A DNA stretch of 64,000 bases from Vombatus ursinus. Lineage: Eukaryota > Chordata > Mammalia > Diprotodontia > Vombatidae. How positions within the stretch are numbered: position 1 is the stretch's first letter; every line of letters starts with the position of its first letter. The position numbers and the translations under genes are program-made. The DNA is taken from the NCBI RefSeq assembly GCF_900497805.2, contig NW_020954588.1, positions 8,227,747 through 8,291,746 of the forward strand. Reading direction: 5' to 3'. Under the pieces are notes generated by a model. It had not been told where the DNA came from. It worked only from the letters and a program-made list of their open reading frames with translations, and ran no database searches. Shown here one piece after another: positions 21,836-33,147 of this stretch.

Positions 21836-23707
21836 AAGAGAGCTTTCTCATTGGGAGTTCTCTTTCCCCATAAAATCCCACCTAAATTTTTTTTCTTCCA
21901 CTTTTAGATATCTTGAAAACATATCCTTTTACTTTTAAGATTGCCTTTAAAATCATTATTTCCAACACAAATCTTTTTTGTATATTTCTGGTCAGGTGCC
22001 CAAATACCATTCCCAATTTTTAATGGCAACATCTTAAGATTCTTTGCCACTTTCTTACATAGCATATATAAAGATGGTAGATTCCAGATGTGATGGGCTT
22101 GCAAAATCAATGCCAATGAACATAATGAGAGTGCCAGATCATTTCCATTTTGAAGTTTTGGAGTTTTTGTTTGTTTGTTTAAACTGTAATTATTTTCAGA
22201 ATGATTTCTATCTTCTATCAAGCCTCCTACAGACTCATTTTTCTCTTCAATGATTTTTTTTTTTACCATTTCACAAAATGATATTTGTAATCTTCCACGC
22301 CTACCTCCTCCGTAATGTTTTGCCAATGAGCTCTACCTGTAAACTGATTGTGCTTTGGACTGTCACTATCTTTAAAGATCAAGGAGAATAAGTGTGTTCT
22401 GGGCTTTGAAAGGCCTCCTTGTTGTAGTGATTTTTTTGCATTAGTTAGACAGCTGTAAATAGTGGTGCTAAATCCTATACTTTGGTTCATTTCACATTTT
22501 CCCAGAATTTACAGCTTGGGTTGGGGAGGTTATAATTACACACAGTATTTTCTTCTCATCTTTATTTTTTCTTCCAATCTCAATGATTTTGACACTTTGA
22601 CCTTTTCAGTAACCACTAAATGATGTAACTTCACAGAGTTGATTTTGAAATGACTGCTGCATCTGTAATTAGTCACTTCCTGTTAATGAAGAGGAGTGTA
22701 GTTTCTTTTTTTAAATGACATTTGCTGCTTACCACATCCAGAACCTTTCTACCCTCTTCTTGAAGAAAATATTAATGATGTATAGGCACTAGGTTTCTGC
22801 ATAGTATATAAGCTTTAGGTCTTTTTTCATTTTTTTGTCATTGAAGCATGCATCCCAACTTAGCTCTCACTATTGTTTCTCAGACAAAGTGCCATGTTAA
22901 TGTCACTGAGTATCAATGTTTATATGTTGACTTAGGTTGGAAGATCTTGACAAGTTCTTCCCAAATTCTCTTTGATTGTTCATCCTTTGCAATGATGTTG
23001 ATGCATACATCAACGCTTGCCTGCTCACGGATCCTTTTCATGAGCACCATAAAGTATGATAACCAAATGCCTAAATGACAAGATGTTTCTTAGTGTCTTG
23101 AGATGCCCAATGAGACCACCTTTAATATTAAAGACCTTTATTACTCTCTCTAAAGAGGATTTGTGAATTGTTCTTCCATTTACAGTGACTACAATTTTTT
23201 TATTCCTCCTGTTTTTACTTATAGCTAGGATGTTACTGAACGTGTACTGCATATTATTTTATTGGTCATTGGTCAAAGACCTCCTGTGTAGAGTGCCAAT
23301 AGTTGAAATAATGTGTATAGATTCTAAAAACATTATGAGGGATTCTTAGCCCCTCTGTCTCTTTTATCAAGTCTCTACTGAACAGACTCCCCTCTGAAGC
23401 AATTGCCCATAACTTCCACTATTTCTCACTGTAGAAACAAAATCCAGCCACACAGGATGAAGGACTATTTGTTATTTTTGTCCTTTTTTGTTTGTTTCCC
23501 CAGCCAAAGAAACTCATCCCCTAGTGGATAACCTTCCGAAAACAAGTCTTTCTATTTTTAGTCAGGCGGGTCCTCAGAAAAATGGCAGTCTTTCACCATC
23601 CCTGTTCCTAAAACTTTTCCAGCTTGATAGGACCTGTTAGATTTTGTGCTGCACTAACTGATACAGCCTTCGAGTACCCAGAGTCACTTCCATGTCATTG
23701 GATAACA
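21836..23707. other. Long unassigned AT-rich block
   Basis: Nearly 1.9 kb without a recognised repeat, apart from homopolymer T runs and a short GTTT array near 22165. It holds the unexplained minus-strand reading described at 22840-23252. Confidence 0.45.
23025..23252 (-). other. Unidentified minus-strand open frame, possible coding relic
   Basis: 75 codons beginning MQYTFSNILAISKNRRNKK and ending YGAHEKDP. It is polar with balanced composition, unlike the low-complexity frames elsewhere. The same frame goes on as protein-like pieces to about 22840 (MHQHHCKG, LGRTCQDLPT). I do not recognise the family. It could be an old element relic, a processed pseudogene, or chance. Confidence 0.3.
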
Positions 23708-23905
23708 GGTGTAAGGGGCAGCATGGTGTCTTACCTATGGCACTGGATTGAGAATCAAAGGATGGGTTCAAATCCCATTATAGTCATTTTCTACTTCTGT
23801 GACTTAATGTAAATTGATAACCCTTTTTGGACCTTGGTCTCTTCATCTACAAAATGAGGAAGTCAGACATGATGATCTTTTAAGCTCTAAATCCTGGGAT
23901 AATCA
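23708..23905 (+). mobile_element. MIR SINE
   Basis: 'ggggcagcatggtgtcttac', 'gggttcaaatcccattatag' and 'catctacaaaatgaggaagt'. Confidence 0.78.
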
Positions 23906-24084
23906 TTAGACAGAAATAGTAGACTTTAAAAAGACAAAGCAGTAGAAGGGCATTTTTTTAAGCACAGGATAAGAAATATGCAAAATAAGAAACTTCACAG
24001 GCATTTGTTTTCCCTTTTGAGACTATGACTGTCTCACAGATTAGTAAAACTGGGCATCTTCCTAGCCACAAGACTCCTTTAGAA

Positions 24085-24405
24085 ATGATTTTATCCCTTC
24101 CATGTTGCGACTTTCCCCATCACGGTTTTGATATATCACGGGTTGGCATAAGAAATTAAATGGGAATTTTTGGGGAGTTTTGTGGAGCTGCAGATGACAT
24201 GTGAAGGCCAGCAGATGACACAGAGCTTGTGACCAACCACTTAACCCCAATTTTACAATAAGGTACTGTAAACACCCCATAAAAGAAAAAGTAAAAAATT
24301 TAGACTTCTTCTTTGGTATGAAGAGAGGGCCCAAAAGTTTTACGCAGATTTTCCAGATTGTGGGGGGTACTAAACCCCTAACCCCCTAGATATGGAAGAG
24401 ATATC
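24085..24405 (+). mobile_element. Probable Tigger/pogo-like DNA transposon relic
   Basis: 'gatatatcacgggttggcat' and 'gggggtactaaacccctaac' then 'ggaagagatatctgtaa' resemble non-autonomous Tigger-type ends. The left terminal repeat was not found. The family is not certain. Confidence 0.4.
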
Positions 24406-24411
24406 TGTAAA

Positions 24412-24686
24412 CAACAACAGCTAGATGGCGCAGTGGATGGACCACCGGCCTGGACCTCCATAGCACTGGAGGCAGGAAGACCTGAGTTCAAATCCTGCCT
24501 CAGACAATAACCATGAGACCCTGGGCAACTCACTTAACCTTTGTCCGTCTCCAGTTTCCTCATTGGTAAAATGCGGATAATAATAGCAACTATCTCCCAG
24601 GGCTGTTGTAAGAATCAGACAAGATATTTACAAAGTATTTTGCAAACTTGAAAGCGTTATATAAATGTTAGTTGTTATTATTGTTT
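24412..24686 (+). mobile_element. CORE-SINE (MAR/MIR_Mars type), near full length
   Basis: Head 'agctagatggcgcagtggat', 'gacctgagttcaaatcctgc', 'gagaccctgggcaactcact', 'gggctgttgtaagaatcaga' and 'gttatataaatgttagttgt'. It carries an extra 'ctccatagcactgga' segment before the B box. Confidence 0.87.
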
Positions 24687-25145
24687 TTCAGGAGTTTATG
24701 TGTCATTACCAAATATTGGTTTTGAAATGCAAACAATACAATAGAGTTTTCCCCAGGTCAAGAGTAACTCTTCCTATATTTTGGCAAATGAGGCAGGGTT
24801 GGATTCCCCCAGGTAACTTGCTTCTCCAGTCAGGGTGATGAGTCCTTTAAGGAGCAGACCAGGGCAACAACAGTGAATGAGTCTATTAAGATGGATGAAA
24901 ACATTTATACAGCAGGCAGATGAACACCCCCAAGTTTTGTTACTGAAAAGAAATATAATGGAAAAAATTACTGAATCTTTTTTCTCCCCGGGGTACTTGA
25001 AAGCCTGTATGTCCCAGTACATTCATTTTAATTTTTATTCTCTTGACAAGAGTAGAAGCAAGCAAAAGTCATGGTTCAGAATGTGAGGTAGAATGAGTAT
25101 TGGAAAGATTGGGGGATAGGTCGACAGATGCCTCGAGTTTGAACG
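24687..25145. other. Unassigned stretch
   Basis: No recognised repeat or exon. Confidence 0.45.
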
Positions 25146-25405
25146 CTTGCCCTTCTCACCCCTGACTCGTAGAATCCCCGGCTTCCTTAAAGACCCATCC
25201 CCTTGCAGGAGGCCTTTCCCAGTCTTCCCAGCAGCTAACTATCCCATATGATCTTGGATCTAGTCTGTATATGATATACTGTCTACCCTATTAGAATGTG
25301 AGTCCCCCAAGAGCAAAGACTGTCTTTACTTTTCTTTGTATTACCAGCAATCAGTGTAGTACCTGGTACGTAGTAAGTGCTTAATAAATGATTGTTGACT
25401 GATGA
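25146..25405 (+). mobile_element. L2 LINE 3' end
   Basis: 'aggaggcctttcccagtctt', 'ctattagaatgtgagtcccc', then 'gtagtaagtgcttaataaat' and GTTGACTG, the L2 terminus. Confidence 0.85.
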
Positions 25406-25420
25406 ACTGCTTACCATGTA

Positions 25421-25590
25421 TATGACATCAATAAGCATTCATTAAGCACGATTATGTGCCAGGAACCGTGGTAAACTCTTGGGATACAAAGAAAGGCAAA
25501 AAAAAAAAAAAAAAAGAAAACCAAAAACCAAAAACCAAAAACCAAAAAGCCCAGTCCCAGCTCTCCAGCAGTTCAGTCTAACAGAGGAAC
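25421..25590 (-). mobile_element. L2 LINE 3' end, opposite orientation
   Basis: 'catcaataagcattcattaa', 'gcacgattatgtgccaggaa' and 'gatacaaagaaaggcaaaa'. Carries an A run and an (AACCAAA)n-like expansion at 25500-25547. Confidence 0.8.
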
Positions 25591-26477
25591 TCACCTTGGG
25601 CTATAACCTCTAAGGGCTTGTCTCTGAAAGGAGGGGTCTGTTCCTGGAAGGCCCCTTTCACTTCTAAATCTAGAAGCCTGCATTCTCTTGTCTCCATTTT
25701 ATCCCTCCAGCTGTCTCTAACACCTCATTCTACCTCACAAAGCTTGATCAAAGGGTGAAGATTGGGCATCTCAGCTCCTTTGAGATACGCCTGAGGGCCC
25801 CCTTGGAAAGTACCACGAGAACAAAGCATACTTCAATACTCAATTTAAAAAATTCCACCTGGGAGGAAAACCCCCTATCCTGAAAGTCCTAAAAGAGCTG
25901 GGGAAAAGCATGCCACTCTGCCCTCCACTGAGGAGCCAACAATACCTGTAAAATATCAATTTTGTCTCCCAAGTCTTTCTTAGGCTACAGAGAATCCAAA
26001 ATCGCCAGGAAAATATTCAAACACGTTTTCATGATGCCAGAGCATATGTTGTGACCTACTTCGGTCATTTGTAGGGCCAGACAAAGAGGCTTACATGTGG
26101 GCTAAAAACCAAACCAAACCAAAACAAACAAAGAGACAAAAAACAACAAAAATGCATTGTAGCAAACCTCAGGCCGATGCTGAACCAAGGGGAGCGGGGT
26201 GAAATCTTTAGATGGAAAAAGGTGGGTTTCCACTAAGCTGAACCTCTCCAACCTCTCCTGGGCACAAAGGGTCTAGCACTGCTGCTAAGGGAGTGGGAAC
26301 CAGTGTGGCTGGAGTGAGAATCCACCCTGGTGCCTCAATTCTGACTTGGAGCCTGGCGTCACAGGAGCGACCTGCTGCACTCGGCTAGTCATGTGATGTT
26401 AGTATCGATGAGGGTTCTCCAAATCACCAATCACCAGAACCAAATCACAGAGTCAAAGGGCTGAGACAGATACCGGG
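25591..26477. other. Unassigned, apparently single-copy DNA
   Basis: No repeat family recognised. There is a short (CCAAA)n run at 26108-26130. It has somewhat higher GC near 26150-26400 and no coding frame. Confidence 0.45.
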
Positions 26478-27810
26478 ACGTCATGATGGGAAAGCGGAAA
26501 GATCATGGGGCTTTGGAATCACAGGACCTGGCTTCAGTTACTTTCTCTATCAGTCAATACTTGAGTATTCTTGGGCAAGTAACTCTCTGGACCTCAGTTT
26601 CCTCATTTGTAAAATAAGGGTTTAGACAAAGACAATGCAACCAAGATTAGAAGGAAAGTAGAAAATTGGGAAAGAATTTTTACAACCAGTCTCTCTGATA
26701 AGGGCCTCATTTCTAAAATACATAGAGAATTAAGTCAGATTTATAAGAATACGAGTCATTCCCTGATTGATAAATGGTCAAAGGCATTTCTCACGTGAAG
26801 AAATTAAAGCCATTTATAGTCATATGAAAAAATGCTTTAAATCACTGTTGATTAGGGAAATGGAAATCAAAACAACTCTGAGTACCACATCACATCCATC
26901 AGATTGGTCAACATGACAAAACAGGAAAATGATAAATGTTGGAGAAGATGTGGGAAAATTGGAACATAACGCATTGTTGATGGAGTTGTGAAATGATCCA
27001 ACCATTTTGGAGAGCAATTTGAAACTATGCCCAAAGGGCTATAAAAATGTGCATACCCTTTGACCCAGCAATAGCACTTCTAGGGCTGTATCCCAAAGAG
27101 ATCATACAAATGGGAAAAGAACCCACATGTACAAAAATATTTATTGCAGCTCTTTTTGTGGTGGCAAAGAATTGGAAATTGAGAGGATGCCCATCAATTG
27201 GGGAATGGCTGAACAAGTTGTGGTATATAAATGTAAAGGAATACTATTGTGCTATAGGAAATGATGAGCGGCAGACTTCAGAAAAACCTGGAAAGACTTA
27301 TATGGTCTGATGCTGAATGAAGTGAACAGAACCAGGAGAACGTTGTACACAATAACAGCCACATTGTACGATGACTAATATTGATAAACTTAACTCTTCC
27401 CAGCAATACAAGGATCTAAGACATCTCCAGAGGCCTCATGATGGAAAATGCTATCCACATCTGAAGAAAGAACTACGGAATTTGAGTGCAGATCAAAGTA
27501 TACTTTTGTTATTTTTTTCTTCTGTTGTGTTTTGTTTTCTCTTTCTGGTGGTTTCTCCTATTGGTTCTAATTCTTCCTTACAACATCACTAATGTGAAAC
27601 TATGTCTAATAGGAATGTATATGTATAGCCTATATCAGATTGCAAACCATCTTGGGGAGGGAGGTGGGGAGGGAAGGAGAGAAAAATTTAAAACTCAAAA
27701 GCTTATGGAAGTGATTGTTGATAAATCAAAATAAATTAATTAAAAAAAATAAGGGTTTAGACTCTAAGGTCCTTTCCAGATCTAAATTTATGATCTCCCC
27801 ATTCTCCTAT
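26478..27810 (+). mobile_element. MIR SINE host, split by an L1
   Basis: MIR at 26478-26627 ('tcacaggacctggcttcagt', 'ctctctggacctcagtttcc') resumes after the L1 at 27763 with 'tctaaggtcctttccagatc'. Confidence 0.85.
26628..27745 (+). mobile_element. L1 LINE, 5'-truncated copy with target duplication
   Basis: Holds the last part of L1 ORF2 (AALFVVAKNWKLRGCPSIGE, EWLNKLWYINVKEYYCAIGN, broken by frame changes) and a 3' UTR with 'tatagcctatatcagattgc', G-rich and A-rich tracts. A perfect 17-base target duplication AAAATAAGGGTTTAGAC lies at 26611-26627 and 27746-27762. Dead on arrival by truncation. Confidence 0.96.
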
Positions 27811-27835
27811 TTTAATATCTCAGGCAGAATCAATA

Positions 27836-28165
27836 ATACCTCAGTTCAAAACCTGCCTCAGATACTTGCTAGCTGGGCAAATCCTTTAACGTTTCTCAGC
27901 CTCAATTTTCTCATCTGTAAAATAGGAGGAAGGAAGGAAAAGGAGTATTTATTAAGCATCTACTATGTGTCAGACACTGTACTGTTATTATTATTATTAT
28001 CCCCATTTTACAATTGAGGAAACTGAGGCAGACAATGGTTCAGAGGAGAATAATAATAGCAACTTCCCTCACAGGCTTGTTAGGAAGATCAAATGAGGTA
28101 ATTTATGTAAAGCACTTTATAACTTTCAAAAATGCTACATAAGTATCAGCTATTATAATTATTTT
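27836..28165 (+). mobile_element. MIR SINE, split by an antisense MIR piece
   Basis: Left 'cagttcaaaacctgcctcag' and 'ctcagcctcaattttctcat'. Right 'caggcttgttaggaagatca' and 'atgctacataagtatcagct'. Confidence 0.75.
27940..28042 (-). mobile_element. MIR/L2-tail fragment nested in the MIR above
   Basis: 'tatttattaagcatctacta', 'tgtgtcagacactgtactg', a TTA run, then 'acaattgaggaaactgaggc'. Confidence 0.75.
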
Positions 28166-28461
28166 TCCTCAAAAAAATCCCAAAGCTAAATCAGGAGCAT
28201 GAAGCAGGTGTCCAAAGTTGGGCTGGAAAAAAATAACTTTCCAAGAGATTGCTTTTAGTGTTTGATTTCCAGATCTTAATTGCTACTGTTTGTCAGAGTT
28301 ATTGCATTAAACTGAATGTAACACTTTACCTCATCCCCATCTGGTCTGTGTAGAAGCCGACTGGCCTAAAATCAGTAGGTTTGTTCTTTTTTTCTTTTGT
28401 CTTTTCAAAGACATCTTATTTTAAGGGTGTAGTTTGTATTTCAGGGAATTTTACAGGGCCA
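28166..28461. other. Unassigned single-copy stretch
   Basis: No recognised repeat; AT-rich. Confidence 0.4.
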
Positions 28462-28580
28462 CAGTAACATAGATTCAAGGCTGAAAGAGATTTCCCTGAG
28501 ATTGTCGAGGACAACCCCCTTATTTAACAGGTGGTCTGTAAAGTGAGGACAGGAAGGTTACCTGCCTTTTCTGAATCGCC
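28462..28580 (-). mobile_element. MIR fragment
   Basis: 'acatagattcaaggctgaaa' and 'aacccccttatttaacaggt'. Confidence 0.55.
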
Positions 28581-28867
28581 TAAGAATGTTTGCGCAGCTG
28601 GCATTAACTGACACCAGCTAACTTGGCAAAACTGATACGAGGATCAACTGCATGTTTAGTTTGTGAACATGTGTGGAGGTCTCCTAAATAATCATCTTGA
28701 CAGGAGAATTATCTGGTTCTCTGGGTTTTTAAAATTAAGTTATGCTTATTAGGCCTTATTTTGGTGGGCAACTTAGTAAAACCAGACCCGTCAAAAAAAG
28801 AGATGACATTTACTATTCTGAGGCTTCCTCTTCCTGAGCATATATAAGCACTATATTGGTCTGAATA

Positions 28868-29060
28868 AGTAATAGATGGGGCACTGACTTAAAGTTAGGA
28901 AGATCTGAGTTCAAATTCCACCTCAGGCACTTGCTTTGTGACCCTGGGTAAGTCACCCCTTTGTGCCTTAGTTTCATCATCTGTAAAATCATATGGGGGG
29001 GGGGAGGGAGGGAGGATGAATTGAATTAGAGCTCTCCAAGTCCTATGTGACCATGATCCC
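28868..29060 (+). mobile_element. MIR SINE
   Basis: 'aagatctgagttcaaattcc', 'tgaccctgggtaagtcaccc' and 'tagtttcatcatctgtaaaa', with a G11 run at 28994-29004. Confidence 0.8.
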
Positions 29061-29934
29061 AAGGCTTTGGACTCAACACCCAGTTCTTCTTCCTCTCCAT
29101 CCTAGTCCAGCTCTGCTTTGGCCAACCTACCCCATGGTGTCCCCTTCCCCTCTTTCCATCACTCTTGAAGCTCAATCTGACCAAGGCTTTGAAATTTTCC
29201 AGGATGGTCCATTGTTGTTTAGAACAATAAATAGTTGTTAGCTCAGTTTGTAAACTACCTTATTCAACACAATTTTCATTAGCCCTTCAGTATGGGGGAG
29301 TTAAACATAAAATACTGTTTAGTTTTATTATTCAACATATTCTCATTAGAGAGTTAAGAGCCCAATGCCTTGAGACAAATAATCCGAAGGTGTAACACCA
29401 ATGAGATTTCATAGAGCCTGTAGATATTAATGGCAATACTATTGGGCAATCTTAGTCAAGTTCTGAGAGGTGAGGTAAATCAAATAAAAAAATCAATTTA
29501 TGAGAATAAATTAATTTTAAAGAGGCATCAGCTGCAAGTACCGGCAAAGAAAGCGTGAATAATCCCCTAGTCATTTGAGTAATAGAAAGCGCATTTTATC
29601 CCCTTCATGCTGGGTAGACATGAGCAAGATCTGATTTCTCTAAAATTAGATCTCTATGGAGATCCAGGAACCTCATTTGGAAGGCACCAATTCATTGAAG
29701 GAGCTCAGACAACCATGGCTGTGGCTTGGGTACAATTCTCTCCTGCTTAGCCATCTAAAACAGTCTTTGTAGGTGAAGTTTGAGTTAATCAGTACACAGG
29801 ACACCAAGTCAAAATGAAACAACCCATTCCTCTTAATTTTGCAATTTGGATTCTGTGGCCAAAAGGCCTCAACATCTCCCCCCTCCCCTGGGGGAATGGA
29901 AAGACATGATTAAGTCACCTTCTGGGCCTTGGTT
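29061..29934. other. Unassigned, apparently single-copy DNA
   Basis: No recognised repeat. The part near 29470-29670 is AT-rich with homeobox-like TAATT words and non-repetitive. A CCCCTCCCCTGGGGG run lies near 29880. Confidence 0.45.
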
Positions 29935-30941
29935 TTATTTAAAATTTACCTGAAGTCAATATGTCTCAAAAAAACCCTCATATTCCCCTCAAATCTACTC
30001 CTTTTCCAAACTTCTCTATTTCTGTTGATGCAACCACCATATTCCCAGTCACAAAGGCTTATGGCTTATCTTTGGTTCTTCCAACTCTCTAATCCACCAC
30101 TTTCAATCATTTGCCAAGCTCTGCTGGGTTTCTATGATATTGCGTACATCCTCCCTCTCCTCTCAACTCACACTTTCACCATGTCCTGAGTTCAAATTCT
30201 CATCACCTCTTTCCTGGACTGTTGTAATAGCCCCTTAAATAGTCTCCTTTCCAATCTCTTCATTCCCTAGTCTGTCCTTCACCCAGCAACCAAAACAGAA
30301 TTACTAAGGTACCGTCTATGACAATCCCCTACAAAAAAAAGTCAGTGGCTCCCTATTGTCTTCAGATAAAATACAAATTCTATCTTTACCATGAAGGTCC
30401 TTCACAATCTGACTCCAGTCTAGACTCATCTCAAGCTACTTCATTTCACATATTTCTATAATTTAGCCAAACTACACTAGAAGCTGTTTCCCTATCCCCA
30501 TCCCTCCCTTTCCTTGAATTCTACTTCTGTTCTTTGGTGTAGGTTATCCCACCACTTGGATGTGCGTCTTCCTCATTTCTCTCTATAGAAATCCTTCCTT
30601 TCCTTCAAGGCTCATCTTGGTTGCAACCTTTCCACAGAATCACAGAATTTGAGAATTGGATGGGACCTTCCAAAGAGAAACCAAGGCGGTCCATTTCACT
30701 TTTGGACAGCTCTGATTGCTAGGAAGTTTTCCTGACATCACAGACTCCTTATGACTTCTGCACATTTCTCCTTTTTTCTGCGCTCTGGGGGTGCATCTTG
30801 TGTAATCTGAAAATTTGATGAGTGGGGCATTTATTGTCCAAATTATTGATAAAAAATGTTACGTAGCACAGAGCCAAATGCAGATCTCTGGAGATCTTCT
30901 GTCATGTTGACATTGACTCATTAACAATTACCCTGGGTTAA

Positions 30942-31800
30942 AATAATAGAAGGGGAAAGATGGAGGGGATGTGGAAAGATTGGGACCTTAATTCATTGTT
31001 GGTGGATGTGTGAGATGATCCAACGATTTTGGAAAGTGATTTGGAATTATGCCCCAAGAGTTATTAAACTGCCTATATGCTTTTACTCAGCAATATCACT
31101 ATTAAGTTTATTTTCCAAGATGATTAGGGAAAAGGGTAAGAACCTACATGTTCTAAAATATTTATAGTAGCTCTCTTTGGGGTGGCAAAGAACTGGAAAT
31201 GGCAGGGGTGCCTGTCAATTGGGGAATGGCTAAACATATTGTCGTATATATTTGTGATGGAATATTATTCTGCTATAAGAAATGATGAGCTCGATGATTT
31301 TAGAAAAGTATGGAGAGACCTGCATGAAATAATGAAAAGTGAAATGAGCAGAACCAAGAAAACATTGTATATATAGTAACATCAATATTGTTTTAAGAAC
31401 AACTTTGAGTGATCAAGTCATTCTGACTATTACAAATACCCAAATTAACTGGAAAGATCTTATGAAGGAAGATGCTGTTTGTATCCAGAGAAAGAACTGA
31501 TACACATACACACATATGTGTGTATGTATTATACACATATATATACACATATACACTTACACGTATATGCATACATATGTATACACACATATTTTGTCTA
31601 ATGGTAGCTGTCTCTAGGGTGAGGAGGAGAGAGGGAAAAAAAGAAAACTACATAATAACTTTGTTGTATCTTTAAAAGGAATAGCAAATTGTACATAATG
31701 GACCTGCAGTTTGAGGTACAATCCTCTGTTTTTCTATTCCATCTTGTCATGGAAATGCTTGCTTTATTTCCTAAGTTCAGAATAAAAAAATGTTAAAAAA
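30942..31800 (+). mobile_element. L1 LINE, 3' end, nested in CR1
   Basis: ORF2 end: NWKWQGCLSIGEWLNILSYI, EYYSAIRNDELDDFRKVW. The 3' UTR carries an AC/AT microsatellite at 31498-31592. The A-rich end is near 31795. No clear target duplication; 'taccct' on both sides is too short to trust. Confidence 0.9.
31498..31592. repeat. (CA/TA)n compound microsatellite inside the L1
   Basis: ACACATA/TATGTG words. The frames 31393-31590 and 31472-31675 over it are artefacts. Confidence 0.9.
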
Positions 31801-32560
31801 TCTACCCTAAATATGACTAGTTCTAAATTCAAATTATTTTCCTGTCTAATCCATATCTCTCTATTTTCTCTATAAAAATAGCATCATATATTTGATCAAA
31901 AGCTTTGCTAAAATCTAGATAAACAATGTACGCAGTCTTCTCTCCATATATTATTTTAATAATCCTCTCAACACAGGAAATGATGTTAGTCTAGCATGAC
32001 TTGTTTTTGATGAAGCAATATTGGCTCTTGTAATCATTATTTGTAATCATTATTTCTGGATTTTTGCCAACCATTTCTTTAATTATTCATTCTAGAACTT
32101 TCCCAAAAATTAAAGTCAAACCCACCAACCTACAGATTACAGACTTTATTTTGTTTTCTTATTTGAAAATTGAAACAAGATCTACCCATTTCTAATATTG
32201 TGGTACATCTTTTATTTTTGCTGGTCTTTCAATAGTCACTGATGGTAGTAACTCAATAATCAGATCTGCCAGTTCTCTCAGCAAATTCTGATGTGGTATC
32301 TTCCTTTGATTCCTTAGCTAAAAGTAATCTTTTCTTCCTCAAATCTTTTTTAGCACTTTTCTGGTGCCCTCCTTTGTCTCCATATTTGTATCACACTAAT
32401 CTGTGGTCCTGTTATATCACCCCACTAGATTATGAACAGTTGATGGAAGAGATTGTCGTTTTTCATCTTGGCATCTCAGAGCCCAGCATTTGACCTCTCT
32501 AGCAAGTTTCATTAGCATAGAGACTTGACAAAAGTTTGCTGAATTGAATTTTGTTGAAGG

Positions 32561-33034
32561 CCTCCATGATGGCATGAAAATAACTCTGTGTCTTCAAAGG
32601 CTTAGCCAATGCAGCGTAAGTCCAGCAAATTCTACCAAGTTGGAAAAGTTTTAAGCTTGGGACCAATGGTAAACTATGTATCTGTCATTAGTTGAGTGGA
32701 TCATGGCAATTCATGAAAAATGGAGGTGATAATGAGATCATGAACTTAGAGCTGGATACAGATACTGAGCCCCTTGAAAGGTAAAATGACCTATCCAAGA
32801 TAACACAAGCACCAAACGCCCACTTTGGTGGCAATCTGCACTGGTGGAGGGAACTCTTACACTAATAAAATCAAGAATCTTTTCTTCAAAAAGGAAAAAT
32901 AAAAGTAAAATGTTGTGAACATGCTATCAAGTCATAATCTAAGAAGAACCATTGAGACAATGTGCCCTCTGATTGGTTTATAGCACTTAACTTAGAGTAT
33001 GCACATTTGCTAAATGAGTAAATATAATCATGTA
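32561..33034. other. Mostly unassigned; a weak antisense MIR piece at 32745-32812
   Basis: 'aaggtaaaatgacctatcca' and 'agataacacaag' are MIR-like. The rest is unrecognised. Confidence 0.4.
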
Positions 33035-33147
33035 AACTCCTTGATTTTTTTAAGCCTAGCACCTAGCATATGAAGTCACTGTTGGTTGAATTGAATTGAG
33101 TAATAGCTGGTATTCCCATAACACTCGACAGTTTACAAAATGCTTTT
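33035..33147. mobile_element. L2 tail (+) then MIR tail (-)
   Basis: 'agcctagcacctagcatatg' then 'gttggttgaattgaattgag' is an L2 end. 'taatagctggtattcccata' then 'cagtttacaaaatgctt' is an antisense MIR 3' end. Confidence 0.6.

Larger units (their letters stand above)
30636..32295 (-). mobile_element. CR1/L3 LINE inserted in L2, itself split by L1
   Basis: Antisense CR1/L3 from the terminus ('cacagaatttgagaattgga') through 'tgctaggaagttttcctgac', then the interior ('catgttgacattgactcatt'). After the L1 it continues with 'aaagctttgctaaaatctag' and 'gatgttagtctagcatgact'. Confidence 0.82.
29935..32560 (+). mobile_element. L2 LINE 3' part, split by a CR1/L3 insertion
   Basis: L2 ORF2 C-terminal region at 29935-30635 ('ttcctggactgttgtaatag', 'cagtggctccctattgtctt', 'aggtccttcacaatctgact') stops at 'tcaaggctcatcttggttgc'. 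It resumes near 32296 with the next L2 section and ends 'aaagtttgctgaattgaatt'. Confidence 0.82.

Noticed and set aside
30936-31815. Target duplication around the nested L1
   Set aside because: Only 'taccct' recurs on both sides, too short to separate from chance.
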